A DNA stretch of 64,000 nucleotides from Streptomyces viridiviolaceus (GTDB lineage Bacteria > Actinomycetota > Actinomycetes > Streptomycetales > Streptomycetaceae): NCBI RefSeq assembly GCF_014650995.1, contig NZ_BMWA01000017.1, positions 65,210-129,209 of the forward strand. Reading direction: 5' to 3'. Shown here one piece after another: positions 8,824-16,889 of the stretch (the stretch's first letter is position 1; every line of letters starts with the position of its first letter). Position numbers and translations under genes: made by a program. A model generated the notes under the pieces. The model saw nothing but the letters and a program-made list of their open reading frames with translations, searched no databases and was not told the DNA's origin.

Positions 8824-8843
8824 AAACTAGCGCTGTTAGTTTT
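8824..8843. promoter_or_regulatory. Operator upstream of the ALDH-ADH operon
   Basis: AAACTAGCGCTGTTAGTTTT is the second copy of the 20-base element at 3830-3849, with four differences spread over the palindrome. It sits 38 bases before the aldehyde dehydrogenase start, where a repressor would block its promoter. Confidence 0.66.
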
Positions 8844-8923
8844 CCGGCACCAGGGGCGGCCTCCATGGCACACCTCACCCTGCCCGGACGACGGTCGCGG
8901 CAACCGGCCCGACGCCGCTCACC

Positions 8924-9091
8924 TCATCCGTTGCCCTCCTGCTCGACCACGGCCTTCTGCTCGAGTGACGCGAGCCGCGCCCTCAGTTCGGCGTTCTCCG
9001 CCTCCAGGGCGACCATGCGCTTGCGTGCGAAGTACAGCTCCATCACGGCGTCCTGGAACTCGGCGACGAGCTGCTCCGGGGTCAGTTCCAC
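8924..9091 (-). CDS. Short coiled-coil protein, 55 residues
   Basis: A small gene below usual ORF cut-offs. GTG at 9091 opens a frame that ends with TGA at 8924. The product begins VELTPEQLVAEFQDAVMELY and continues through ALEAENAELRARLASLEQ, a clean leucine heptad typical of a parallel coiled coil. The start lies 10 bases after the stop of the Tat-exported protein gene, with GAGGACGG spanning the junction as Shine-Dalgarno, so translation is probably coupled. No function is known to me. Codon use is fully Streptomyces-like. Confidence 0.68.
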   Translation of the reverse strand: MELTPEQLVAEFQDAVMELYFARKRMVALEAENAELRARLASLEQKAVVEQEGNG

Positions 9092-9101
9092 GGTTCCGTC
9101 C

Positions 9102-9788
9102 TCACGCCGGGGCCAGCCGCGTGGGCACGCCGCTGCTGCCCTTCCAGTACAGGGCGCCGTTCTGGGCGTAGAGGGAACCGCCGCCGCGGTCGGCGGGCGC
9201 GTTGGTCGGCTCGGTGTCGACGTCGGCGAGCCGTGCCGCGCCCTCGAGCAGGAGCGCGGCCGGGGCGTCGGAGCGCTGCACCACGTGGAGCTGGGCCAGG
9301 GGCTTGTCCCCGCGGCCGACGCCTATGCCGGTGCGGCCCGACCCCTTGACGACGAAGTCGTCCACGCCCGGGTTGTTGCGCAGCACGATCAGGGAGCCCG
9401 TGGTCGGTCCCTGGGTCGCCGTCACGAAGATGCCCTGGGCGGCCGTCCCCTGCGTCTTGAGGTCGATCGAGAGACCGGAGGCATCGGCGTCCGAGCCGTC
9501 GGCGTAGCCCACGTGGGAGATCTTCAGGGTGCCGCGCGCGGTCTCCGTGCCCGACAGGTTCATGGCCGAGGTGGCCGGGTTCCGGGAGGTCACGTTCAGC
9601 GCCGAGGCCGTCCCGGACGTGGCCGCGCAGTTGATGGTCACCGTGTAGGCGGTCGTCGACGTACTCCAGAAATTGGCGGGTGCGGCGTAGTCGGTGTACT
9701 CGCCCTCCGCAGCCGCCTCCGTGCCGGCCGCGACGGTGACGGCGCCCGCGGTGAAGGCGCCCAGGAACACTCTGCGTCCCACTGCCAT
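9102..9788 (-). CDS. Tat-exported protein of unknown function
   Basis: A 228-residue protein. The N-terminus AVGRRVFLGAFTAGAV carries a twin arginine followed by a hydrophobic stretch and the Ala-rich site TEAAAEGEY, a Tat signal. The mature part is rich in Thr, Ala and Gly beta-strand-like segments and ends with GGGSLYAQNGALYWKGSSG and TRLAPA. That ending recalls trailing segments of beta-helical or fibre-like secreted proteins, but I do not recognise a family. The ATG at 9788 is chosen at the Tat motif; GGAAAGCGAG lies 12-21 bases upstream. A coiled-coil gene follows directly and may encode a partner. Confidence 0.72.
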   Translation of the reverse strand: MAVGRRVFLGAFTAGAVTVAAGTEAAAEGEYTDYAAPANFWSTSTTAYTVTINCAATSGTASALNVTSRNPATSAMNLSGTETARGTLKISHVGYADGSDADASGLSIDLKTQGTAAQGIFVTATQGPTTGSLIVLRNNPGVDDFVVKGSGRTGIGVGRGDKPLAQLHVVQRSDAPAALLLEGAARLADVDTEPTNAPADRGGGSLYAQNGALYWKGSSGVPTRLAPA

Positions 9789-9953
9789 CCGTGTACTCGC
9801 TTTCCGTATGAGGCAATCGCACCGCGTGCGCGGTGCGGAGATCATGTGATCACCCCTCACGGGTCGCGCACAACGGTGGTCGGCCGGCCCCTCGGGCGGC
9901 GCCGCCGGGCCCGCCCGCACGGCGGGCGACGGGAAGGTGCCGGACGACCGGGC

Positions 9954-10133
9954 CTAGTCGTCGTCGCCCTGGCTTCGGCCCGACCTGCCCGACCGGCCCG
10001 CCAGTTCGCCCGCGAGCACGGTCGCCTTCGCCACCCCGCGCACCCAGCGCGGGCCGCCCCGGGCCGCCCGGACGACGCAGACGCATCCGAAGACGGCGAG
10101 GACGAGCAGGCCGGACAGGACGATCAGGAACAT
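9954..10133 (-). CDS. Small single-pass membrane protein, 59 residues
   Basis: ATG at 10133 is preceded at 7 bases by the strong Shine-Dalgarno AGGGGGAAG, and the frame ends with TAG at 9954. The product starts with a membrane helix (MFLIVLSGLLVLAVFGCVCV). A basic segment RAARGGPRWVRGVAKA and a tail GRSGRSGRSQGDDD follow. The shape suggests an N-terminal anchor with a short cytoplasmic tail. It stands alone between the Tat protein gene and the MFS gene, all on the minus strand. Function unknown. Confidence 0.7.
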   Translation of the reverse strand: MFLIVLSGLLVLAVFGCVCVVRAARGGPRWVRGVAKATVLAGELAGRSGRSGRSQGDDD

Positions 10134-10212
10134 GCGCTTCCCCCTGGTGCATGTGAGTCCGCCGTGGTGTGTGCGGTCCGCACCATCATTCCAGGCCGCC
10201 GACCGGCTCCCG

Positions 10213-11445
10213 CTAACGGGCCGTACGGCCGAGTGGCCGGGCCCGGTTGCCCTCCTCGGCGGGCGGATGGCCCCCGGACGGTCCGGCCGGGGAGCGCAGC
10301 GCGATGCCAGAGGACAACAGCAGCAGGGCGCCGAGCATCACGAACGGGGCGGCCACGCCGGCGACTCCGGCGATCAGGCCCGCGGCGGCGGGTGCGGCCA
10401 CCTGTCCGAGACGGTTGCCGGTCAGGCGCAGGGCGAGGGCCGTGGAACGGGCCTCGTCGGGGGCCGCCTGGACGACGGTCGTCATGGACAGCGGCTGACC
10501 GACCCCGAGGCAGAAGCCGAGGACGACGAGCATCAGCCCCAGCGCCCACACCGGCACCGGCAGCGCGATGCCGGCGCAGAGCAGGGCCGCCAGCAGGCAG
10601 GTCACCGTGAGCAGCAGGGTGCGGCCGAGCAGCCGCAGCAGCGGCGTCAGCACCAGCCGGCAGGCGATCGTGGCCGCCGCCCGCAGGCTGAGCAGCACGC
10701 CGATCACGGACGGCGCGATGCCCCGGTGCTCGCCGACCACCGGCAGGTAGGCGGTGAGGATGTCGGTCGCGGAGAGCACGGACAGGCTGATCAGGATGCC
10801 GGCGGGCACGCCCCGGGCGCGCAGGATGGTTCCCACGGGCACGCGTTCGCGCCGCTCGCCACGGGCCTCGGCCACCGTGGAGTGCTCTATGCGCCACAGC
10901 GACGTGAACGCGACCGCCGCGCCCGCCCCCGCGACGACCAGGGCGAGCGCACTGCTGCCCGCCATGTCGTGACCGCCGATCAGCGCGCCCGCCGCGACGG
11001 GCCCGATGAGCTGGCCCAGCGAGGCGCCGATGGTGAAGTGGCCGAAGTTGCGGTCCTGTTCGTGCGGCGCGGACTGGCGGGCGACCAGTGACTGGGCGCC
11101 GATGACGAAGCAGAGGTGGCCGAGGCCCATGACCCCGCTCCACAGGGCCATCGCCCACAGGGAGCCGGCGATGCCGCTCAGCGCGCAGCCGCCGGCGATC
11201 AGGACCACGCCGACGGGCAGCAGCGGGGCGCAGCGGCCGTGGTCGGTGCGCCGGCCCAGGGGGACGGCGGCGAACAGGGGCAGCAGCGCGTAGACGCCGG
11301 CGATCACGCCGATCGCCCGCTCGTCCGCGCCGAGCGCGAGCGCCCGGTAGGAGACGGCGGGCCGGGCCATCGACACCGCCCCCTGCGCGAAGCCGAAGGC
11401 GATGACGAGGCGGAGCAGCCAGCCGCGGTTCCCGCCGGGCGCCAT
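10213..11445 (-). CDS. MFS transporter
   Basis: A 410-residue protein with about twelve hydrophobic helices in two halves. A motif A-like cytoplasmic loop (GRRTDHGRCAPLL) follows helix 2, and a second-half loop reads LRLTGNRLGQ. GGGAGGA lies 6 bases before the ATG at 11445. It begins 21 bases after the citrate transporter stop, so the two are an operon. That hints at uptake or export of a related carboxylate or metal complex, but the substrate is not determined. Confidence 0.85.
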   Translation of the reverse strand: MAPGGNRGWLLRLVIAFGFAQGAVSMARPAVSYRALALGADERAIGVIAGVYALLPLFAAVPLGRRTDHGRCAPLLPVGVVLIAGGCALSGIAGSLWAMALWSGVMGLGHLCFVIGAQSLVARQSAPHEQDRNFGHFTIGASLGQLIGPVAAGALIGGHDMAGSSALALVVAGAGAAVAFTSLWRIEHSTVAEARGERRERVPVGTILRARGVPAGILISLSVLSATDILTAYLPVVGEHRGIAPSVIGVLLSLRAAATIACRLVLTPLLRLLGRTLLLTVTCLLAALLCAGIALPVPVWALGLMLVVLGFCLGVGQPLSMTTVVQAAPDEARSTALALRLTGNRLGQVAAPAAAGLIAGVAGVAAPFVMLGALLLLSSGIALRSPAGPSGGHPPAEEGNRARPLGRTAR

Positions 11446-11466
11446 GGTCGTGTCCTCCCTGGTAGG

Positions 11467-12879
11467 TCAGATGATGCCGAACAGGATGCCCGCCCCGAGG
11501 ACGACCAGGCACGTGAGGGCGGCCCACTTCACCACGAACCGGGTGTGGTCGCCGAACTCCACCTTGGCCATGCCGACCAGGACGTACACAGCCGGGACGA
11601 GCGGGCTCGACATGTGCAGCGGCTGGCCGACGATCGAGGCGCGGGCGATCTCCAGGGTGGACACGCCGTGCGCCTGGCCGGCCTCGGCGAGCACCGGCAG
11701 GACGCCGAAGTAGAAGCCGTCGTTGGACATGAAGTAGGTGAGCGGCAGGCTCAGCAGGCCGGTGACGAGGCCCATGTGCGGGCCCATGCCGGCGGGGATG
11801 ATGTCCACCAGCCAGTTGGCCATGTGGTCGACCATGCCGGTGCCGGTCAGGACGCCGGTGAAGACGGCGGCGGCGAAGACCATGCCGGAGACGTTGAGCA
11901 CGTTGTCGGCGTGGGCGGCGATCCGGGCCTTCTGGTCGGGGATGTGCGGGAAGTTCACGGTGAGCGCGAGGGCGGCGCCGAGCAGGAACAGCACCGGGAT
12001 CGGCAGCAGTTCCATGATCATGGCGGTGAGCAGGACGACCGTGAGCAGCGCGTTGAACCAGTACAGCTTGGGGCGCAGGGTGGGCCGGTTCGGGTCGAGG
12101 CCCTGGAAGTCGTCCTCGGCTGCGTCGCCCCCGGCCGGGCCGCCGGTGCCGGCGGCGGGCGCGGACGCCTTCACGTCGGCGCCGGACCCGGTGCCGGCGG
12201 CGCCCGCGCCGACCAGGACCGTCTCGGTCTCCTTCTCCTCCGCCAGCACCTCGTCCAGCGTCAGCGTGCCCAGCCGCCTGCGCTCGCGCAGACCGAGGAC
12301 GTACGACAGCACCAGCACGGCGAGCAGACCGACGGCCAGGGCCGGGATCATCGGGACGAAGATGTCGGTGGCGTCGACCTTCAGCGCGGTGGCGGCGCGG
12401 GCGGTGGGGCCGCCCCAGGGCAGGGTGTTCATCACGCCGTTGGCCATGGCGGCGACGCCGGTCATCACGACGAGGCTCATCTTCAGGCGCTTGTACAGCG
12501 GGTACATCGCCGAGACGGTGATCATGAAGGTGGTCGAGCCGTCGCCGTCCAGCGAGACGATCGCGGCCAGCAGCGCCGTGCCGACGACGATGCGCATCGG
12601 GTCGGCCTTGCAGAACTTCAGGATCGCCCGGACGATCGGGTCGAACAGCCCGACGTCGATCATCACGCCGAAGTAGACGATCGCGAACATGAGCATCGCC
12701 GCGGTGGGGGCGAGGCTGGACACGCCGTCGATGACGTAGTCGCCGAGTTCGGCGCCCTTGCCGACGAACACGCAGAACAGCGCGGGAATCAGCACGAGCG
12801 CCGCGATCGGCGACATCTTCTTCATCATGATCAGGACCAGGAAGGTCGCGATCATGGCGAAGCCGAGGATGGTCAGCAT
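11467..12879 (-). CDS. CitMHS-family citrate-metal symporter
   Basis: A 470-residue permease of the CitM/CitH family, which takes up citrate complexed with divalent metals. It has about 11-12 hydrophobic helices, conserved segments SLDGDGSTTFMITVSAMYPL and NTLPWGGPTARAATAL, and a long Gly/Ala-rich cytoplasmic loop (residues about 210-265). The C-terminal half carries SNDGFYFGVLPVLAEA and GQPLHMSSPLVPAVYVLVG. The ATG at 12879 is chosen; an extension to 12915 would cross an inverted repeat. In Streptomyces this family favours Fe3+ or Ca2+ citrate; which complex is used here is unknown. Confidence 0.92.
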   Translation of the reverse strand: MLTILGFAMIATFLVLIMMKKMSPIAALVLIPALFCVFVGKGAELGDYVIDGVSSLAPTAAMLMFAIVYFGVMIDVGLFDPIVRAILKFCKADPMRIVVGTALLAAIVSLDGDGSTTFMITVSAMYPLYKRLKMSLVVMTGVAAMANGVMNTLPWGGPTARAATALKVDATDIFVPMIPALAVGLLAVLVLSYVLGLRERRRLGTLTLDEVLAEEKETETVLVGAGAAGTGSGADVKASAPAAGTGGPAGGDAAEDDFQGLDPNRPTLRPKLYWFNALLTVVLLTAMIMELLPIPVLFLLGAALALTVNFPHIPDQKARIAAHADNVLNVSGMVFAAAVFTGVLTGTGMVDHMANWLVDIIPAGMGPHMGLVTGLLSLPLTYFMSNDGFYFGVLPVLAEAGQAHGVSTLEIARASIVGQPLHMSSPLVPAVYVLVGMAKVEFGDHTRFVVKWAALTCLVVLGAGILFGII

Positions 12880-12887
12880 GTGTGGAT

Positions 12888-12943
12888 ACCTAACGTTCGC
12901 CCTTGAACATCCCACCGGGGCAGGCGGTGCGACGACGTTAGGT
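12888..12943. promoter_or_regulatory. Long inverted repeat in the citrate transporter leader
   Basis: ACCTAACGT at 12888-12896 and ACGTTAGGT at 12935-12943 are exact inverted copies separated by 38 bases, just upstream of the citrate transporter start at 12879. They could be paired half-sites for a regulator acting by looping or a hairpin in the 5' leader. A smaller hairpin GCCGC-GAA-GCGGC follows at 12944-12956. No known riboswitch fold is apparent. Confidence 0.5.
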
Positions 12944-13013
12944 GCCGCGAAGCGGCGTTAACAAGATGTTGACACGCGAGCAATAAGCGCAAAACTCCAG
13001 GTCACGGCTTTGC

Positions 13014-15245
13014 TCAGGTCACAGGGGTGAGCACGACGGGTACGCCGTTGAGGACCGCGTTGCCCGACAGCGGGTCGAGCAGGCTGCCGTCGAGGAGCTG
13101 GTTGACGTTGGTGCCGGGGACGGTGGCCGCGTGGGTCAGACGGGTTCCGGGCCGGTCGTGACCCCAGCCGTGCGGGAGGCTCACCACGCCCGGCCGGACG
13201 GTGTCCGTGACCTCGGCGGGCGCGGTCGCCTCTCCCCCGGCGCCCTTGACGCGTACGGCCGCTCCGTCCCGTACGCCGAGCCGTTCGGCGTCCTCCGGGT
13301 GGATGTGCAGGGTGCAGCGGTTGGAGCCGCCGGTGAGGGCCGGGATGTTGTGCATCCAGCTGTTGTTGGACCGCAGGTGGCGGCGGCCGACGAGGACGAG
13401 TCCGGCCGGGCGCCGGTCCATGGCCGAGCGGAGCCTGGGCAGGTCGCCGGCGATCGGCTCGGGGAGCAGCTCCACCTTGCCGCTGCGGGTCTTCAGCGGC
13501 TGCGGCAGGCGCGGGCGCAGCGGGCCGAGGTCGATGCCGTGCGGGTGGTCGAGCAGCCGCTGGAGCGACAGGCCCTCGGGGCGTGCGCCGAAGCCGTCGC
13601 CGTAGGGGCCGAGGCGCAGCATCATGTCGAGCCGCCGCTCGGGGCCGTTCTCGCCGGTCAGCCGTGCGGCCAGGTCACGGGGGTCGCGTCCGTGCACGGG
13701 TGAGTGCGGGTCCCGCACCGCCTTGCCGAGGGTCTGCTCGACGACCATGGCGTCGACGGCGGCGGGGTCGGCGCCGTGCATGCCGGTCGCGGCGAGGATC
13801 AGCCGGGCCAGGATCTCGGTCTCGGCCATGCGGCCGGGCTCCAGCGGCACGGCGGGGCGGGTGTAGCGGACCTGGTTGCGCACGGCGAGGGTGTTGAAGG
13901 CGAAGTCGTGGTGCGGGCTCTGGGCGGGCGGGGGCGGCGGCAGGACGACGTGGGCGTGACGCGAGGTCTCGTTGAGGTAGGGGTCGACGCTCACCATGAA
14001 GTCGAGCGAGTCCAGGGCCTTGTCGAGCCGGTCGCCGTCGGGTGCGGACAGCACGGGGTTGGCGGCGACGGCGACGAGCGCGCGGACCGGCTCGCCCGCG
14101 TCGGTGGCGGTGTCGATCTCCTCGGCGAGGGCGGACAGGGGCAGTTCGCCCTTCGCCTCCGGGTGCCCGCTCACCCGGGAGCGCCAGCGGCCGAGCGCGA
14201 AGCCGCGGCCGGGCCCGGCGGGGCGCGGGGTCTTGTCGGTGGCGGCCTGCGGGAAGAGTGCGCCGCCGGGCCGGTCGAGGTTGCCGGTGAGGATGTTGAG
14301 GACGTCGACGAGCCAGCTGGCGAGGGTGCCGTGCGGGACGGTGCAGCTGCCGATGCGGCCGTAGACGGCGGCGGTGGGGGCGGCGGCGAGTTCCCGGGCG
14401 AGGGCGCGGGTCGTGGCGGCGTCCACGTCGCAGGAGCCGGCGACGGCCTCGGGCGTGAAGTCACCGAGGGCGGCGGCGAGTTCTTCGACGCCCTCGACGT
14501 GCGGGGCCAGTGCGCCGAGGTCGGCCAGGTCCTCCTCGAACAGGACGTGCGCCATCGCGGCGAGGAGCAGGGCGTCGGCGCCGGGGCGGACGGCCACGTG
14601 CCGGTCGGCGAGCCGGGCCGTGCGGGTGCGGCGCGGGTCGATGACGGTGAGAGTGCCGCCGCGGGCCTTGAGCGCCTTGAGCCGGCCCGGGAAGTCGGGG
14701 GCGGTGCACAGACTGCCGTTGGACTCCAGGGGGTTGGCGCCGATGAGGAGCAGGTGGTCGGTGCGGTCCAGGTCGGGCACCGGGATCGCGTTCGCGTCGC
14801 CGTAGAGCAGTCCGCTGGAGACGTGCTTGGGCATCTGGTCGACCGTGGAGGCGGTGAACAGGCTGCGGGTGCCGAGCGCGCCCAGCAGGACGGGCGGGTA
14901 CAGGGCGCCGGCCACCGTGTGCACGTTGGGGTTGCCGAGCACGACGCCGACGGCGTGCGGTCCGTGCCTCTCGACGACGGGCCGGATGCCCGCCGCGACC
15001 GCGTCGAACGCCTCCTCCCAGGTGGCCTCGCGCAGCTCGCCGTCCCGGCGTACCAGGGGCGCGCGCAGTCGGTCGGGGTCGGAGTCGACGGCGCCGAAGG
15101 AGGCGCCCTTGGGGCAGATGAAGCCGCGGCTGAAGACGTCGTCGCGGTCGCCGCGGGCGGCGGTGACCCGGGTGCCGTCGACGGTGAGGGTCAGGCCGCA
15201 GGTGGCCTCGCACAAGGGACAGATACGCAGGGCGGTGCGGGACAC
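13014..15245 (-). CDS. Molybdopterin-dependent oxidoreductase (DMSO reductase superfamily)
   Basis: A 743-residue protein. An N-terminal [4Fe-4S] motif has Cys9, 12, 16 and 44 (CPLCEATC, GFICPKG). Molybdopterin-binding domains follow (LLLIGANPLESNGSL, VIDPRRTRTA), and a C-terminal MolyDop-binding domain carries SLPHGWGHDR and GTNVNQL. No Tat signal is visible, so it is probably cytoplasmic. I could not locate an obvious Cys or SeCys molybdenum ligand; the ligand region reads STVDQMPKHVSS. GTG at 15245 follows GGGAGGA and places the Fe-S motif at the N-terminus. Electron donor and substrate are unknown. Confidence 0.87.
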   Translation of the reverse strand: MSRTALRICPLCEATCGLTLTVDGTRVTAARGDRDDVFSRGFICPKGASFGAVDSDPDRLRAPLVRRDGELREATWEEAFDAVAAGIRPVVERHGPHAVGVVLGNPNVHTVAGALYPPVLLGALGTRSLFTASTVDQMPKHVSSGLLYGDANAIPVPDLDRTDHLLLIGANPLESNGSLCTAPDFPGRLKALKARGGTLTVIDPRRTRTARLADRHVAVRPGADALLLAAMAHVLFEEDLADLGALAPHVEGVEELAAALGDFTPEAVAGSCDVDAATTRALARELAAAPTAAVYGRIGSCTVPHGTLASWLVDVLNILTGNLDRPGGALFPQAATDKTPRPAGPGRGFALGRWRSRVSGHPEAKGELPLSALAEEIDTATDAGEPVRALVAVAANPVLSAPDGDRLDKALDSLDFMVSVDPYLNETSRHAHVVLPPPPPAQSPHHDFAFNTLAVRNQVRYTRPAVPLEPGRMAETEILARLILAATGMHGADPAAVDAMVVEQTLGKAVRDPHSPVHGRDPRDLAARLTGENGPERRLDMMLRLGPYGDGFGARPEGLSLQRLLDHPHGIDLGPLRPRLPQPLKTRSGKVELLPEPIAGDLPRLRSAMDRRPAGLVLVGRRHLRSNNSWMHNIPALTGGSNRCTLHIHPEDAERLGVRDGAAVRVKGAGGEATAPAEVTDTVRPGVVSLPHGWGHDRPGTRLTHAATVPGTNVNQLLDGSLLDPLSGNAVLNGVPVVLTPVT

Positions 15246-15295
15246 GGGTCCTCCCGGGGTCGGCGGCGACGGTGGCGCACGGACACGGGCGAGCA

Positions 15296-15307
15296 TACCG
15301 ACCGGTA
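15296..15307. promoter_or_regulatory. TetR-type palindrome upstream of the molybdopterin oxidoreductase
   Basis: TACCGACCGGTA is an inverted repeat (TACCG, two-base centre, CGGTA). It lies 51 bases before the oxidoreductase start and 52 bases after the end of the TetR gene at 15359-15976. The form is typical of TetR operators in actinomycetes. I found no second copy upstream of the TetR gene itself, so autoregulation is not supported. Confidence 0.45.
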
Positions 15308-15358
15308 GGCATGTCGGGGAGGTCTCACGGGCGGTCGGGTCGGTGAATTCCCCGTCCG

Positions 15359-15976
15359 TCAGTCGAGCACGCGCCCGAGATACGCCCGCAGCAGCTCCCG
15401 GGCCTCCTCGATGACCTTCTCGTCCCCGTCCGGGGCGACCCGGAAGGCGAGTTGGACGAGGGTGTCGGCGGTCTCCACGGCGACCAGGAAGACGCGGCGC
15501 AGATCGTCGTCGGGGCGGCGGCCGACATAGCCGGAGAGCAGGGCCGTGAGCCGCTCGGCGACGCGGTGGTTGGGCTCGGCGTGCCGGTCGCCGATCGGGA
15601 TCTGGTTGCCGAAGTCGACGAGGGAGAAGCCGGGTGCGGTCCGCTTCATCGCCAGGTACTCGTCGAGCACCGCGTCCAGCGCCTCGCGCCAGCCCGCGTC
15701 ACCGGTCCCCTCGAGCCGCTTGGTCACGCGCTCGGTGTAGCGCTCCAGGTTGCGCTGGGCGAGCGCGTCGGCCATCTGCCGCTTGTTGCCGAAGAAGCGG
15801 TACACCGAACCGATGGGGACGCCCGCGCGCAGGGCCACGGCCCTGGTGCTCAGGGCGTCGTAACCGACCTCGTCGAGGAGGTCGGCGCAGGCGTCGAGGA
15901 TCCTGGTCAGCCGTTCGGCACTGCGCCGCTGCACGGGGGCACGGCGGAGCGGGGTCGCGTGGGGCACGGTGTTCAT
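15359..15976 (-). CDS. TetR-family regulator
   Basis: A 205-residue protein with the DNA-binding domain near residues 18-65 (STRAVALRAGVPIGSVYRFFGNKRQMADAL) and a helical ligand domain containing FSLVDFGNQIPIGDRHAEPN. It lies between the lipoprotein gene and the molybdopterin oxidoreductase on the same strand. By remembered gene order it corresponds to S. coelicolor SCO1712, described as affecting antibiotic production; I could not verify that match. The nearest candidate operator lies upstream of the oxidoreductase. The ATG at 15976 has no clear Shine-Dalgarno sequence. Confidence 0.86.
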   Translation of the reverse strand: MNTVPHATPLRRAPVQRRSAERLTRILDACADLLDEVGYDALSTRAVALRAGVPIGSVYRFFGNKRQMADALAQRNLERYTERVTKRLEGTGDAGWREALDAVLDEYLAMKRTAPGFSLVDFGNQIPIGDRHAEPNHRVAERLTALLSGYVGRRPDDDLRRVFLVAVETADTLVQLAFRVAPDGDEKVIEEARELLRAYLGRVLD

Positions 15977-16058
15977 GATGCCTTCCCTGCGCGGTCCGGT
16001 GAACTGTGACCTCCTGTACGGGAACGGACACCGGCTCCGCTCACCGGGCTCGTCCGGC

Positions 16059-16751
16059 TCATCGGCCCTCCGTGCCTTCGGGCAGCAGCCGGCCCCCGAT
16101 CACCACCGTCTGCGTGACCTTCCCCGGCACCGTGGCCAACGACTCCGGCACCGCCCGCGGCTCCGGGCTCTCCCCCTGCTTTGCGGAGGCCGTCGGCTCC
16201 GGGCTCTCCCCCTGCTCCCCGGTGGCCGTCGGCTGCGGGCTCTGCCCCGGGCCCGTGTCCGACGCCGTGATGTCCGCCGTGCTCTCGACGGGTTTGCCGT
16301 CGACGGCCCAGACGGTGCCGTCGTCGGCGTACAGGCGGGCCGTGACGTGGTGCGTGCCGCGCGGCACGAGAGGGGCGGCGAGGCGGTACTCGGGACCGCG
16401 CAGCCGGGTGACGAGATCGCCATCGAGGAAGAGGTGCGCCACGCCCCGGCCGGCCTCGGCCCGGGCCTCGGCGCCGGCCGCCGAGAAGCGGAAGTTGCGC
16501 ACGGTCAGGCGTACGCCCCAGCTGCCGTCGGCGCCGGGCTGCACCTCGATGCCGACCTCGGGCGCGCCCTCTGCGTCGACCTCCCGGTAGCGCCGGCCGT
16601 CCTCGTCCGTGTCGTCGAGGAGCCTGCCCGCCGGCACGGCGGACCTCCCGCTCCCCGGTTCGTCCGTACCACTGGAGCCACAGCCCGCCGATCCGGTCAG
16701 CACCAGGACGCAGACCGCGAGCGCGGCGAGTGCTCTCCGCGTCCACGACAT
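16059..16751 (-). CDS. Secreted lipoprotein with repeat-rich C-terminus
   Basis: A 230-residue protein. A lipoprotein signal (RRALAALAVCVLVLTGSAGC) ends in the lipobox SAGC, with the acylated Cys at residue 24. A beta-rich domain follows (about 60-155: WGVRLTVRNFRFSAAG, AHLFLDGDLVTRLRGPEY, HHVTARLYADDGTVWAVDG). After that a Pro/Glu/Ser tail contains two near-identical QGESPEP units within a roughly 48-base imperfect DNA repeat (about 16145-16245). The last residues (TQTVVIGGRLLPEG) look conserved. It is divergent from hmgA and upstream of the TetR gene. Function unknown; it may bind a ligand at the membrane surface. Confidence 0.78.
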   Translation of the reverse strand: MSWTRRALAALAVCVLVLTGSAGCGSSGTDEPGSGRSAVPAGRLLDDTDEDGRRYREVDAEGAPEVGIEVQPGADGSWGVRLTVRNFRFSAAGAEARAEAGRGVAHLFLDGDLVTRLRGPEYRLAAPLVPRGTHHVTARLYADDGTVWAVDGKPVESTADITASDTGPGQSPQPTATGEQGESPEPTASAKQGESPEPRAVPESLATVPGKVTQTVVIGGRLLPEGTEGR

Positions 16752-16848
16752 GCCCGGAGACTAGAACACGGGTCCGACGGCCGAATCCTCCTGGGGTCGG
16801 GTTCCGGGCACGGCCCCGTACGACCTCTTGCGCCCGCGAAACCGCAAT

Positions 16849-16866
16849 CCTACGGTGTCCCATAGG
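16849..16866. promoter_or_regulatory. Imperfect palindrome in front of hmgA
   Basis: CCTACGG and CCATAGG form 7-base arms (six matching) around TGTC. The site ends 23 bases before the hmgA start, upstream of its Shine-Dalgarno GAGGGAG. It is a candidate operator for the GntR gene directly downstream of hmgA. Confidence 0.42.
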
Positions 16867-16889
16867 AATCAGAGGGCGAGGGAGCGATC

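Noticed and set aside
12964-12992. TTGACA on the plus strand as a promoter
   Set aside because: It points toward the 3' end of nothing: the flanking genes are both on the minus strand, and no good -10 follows.
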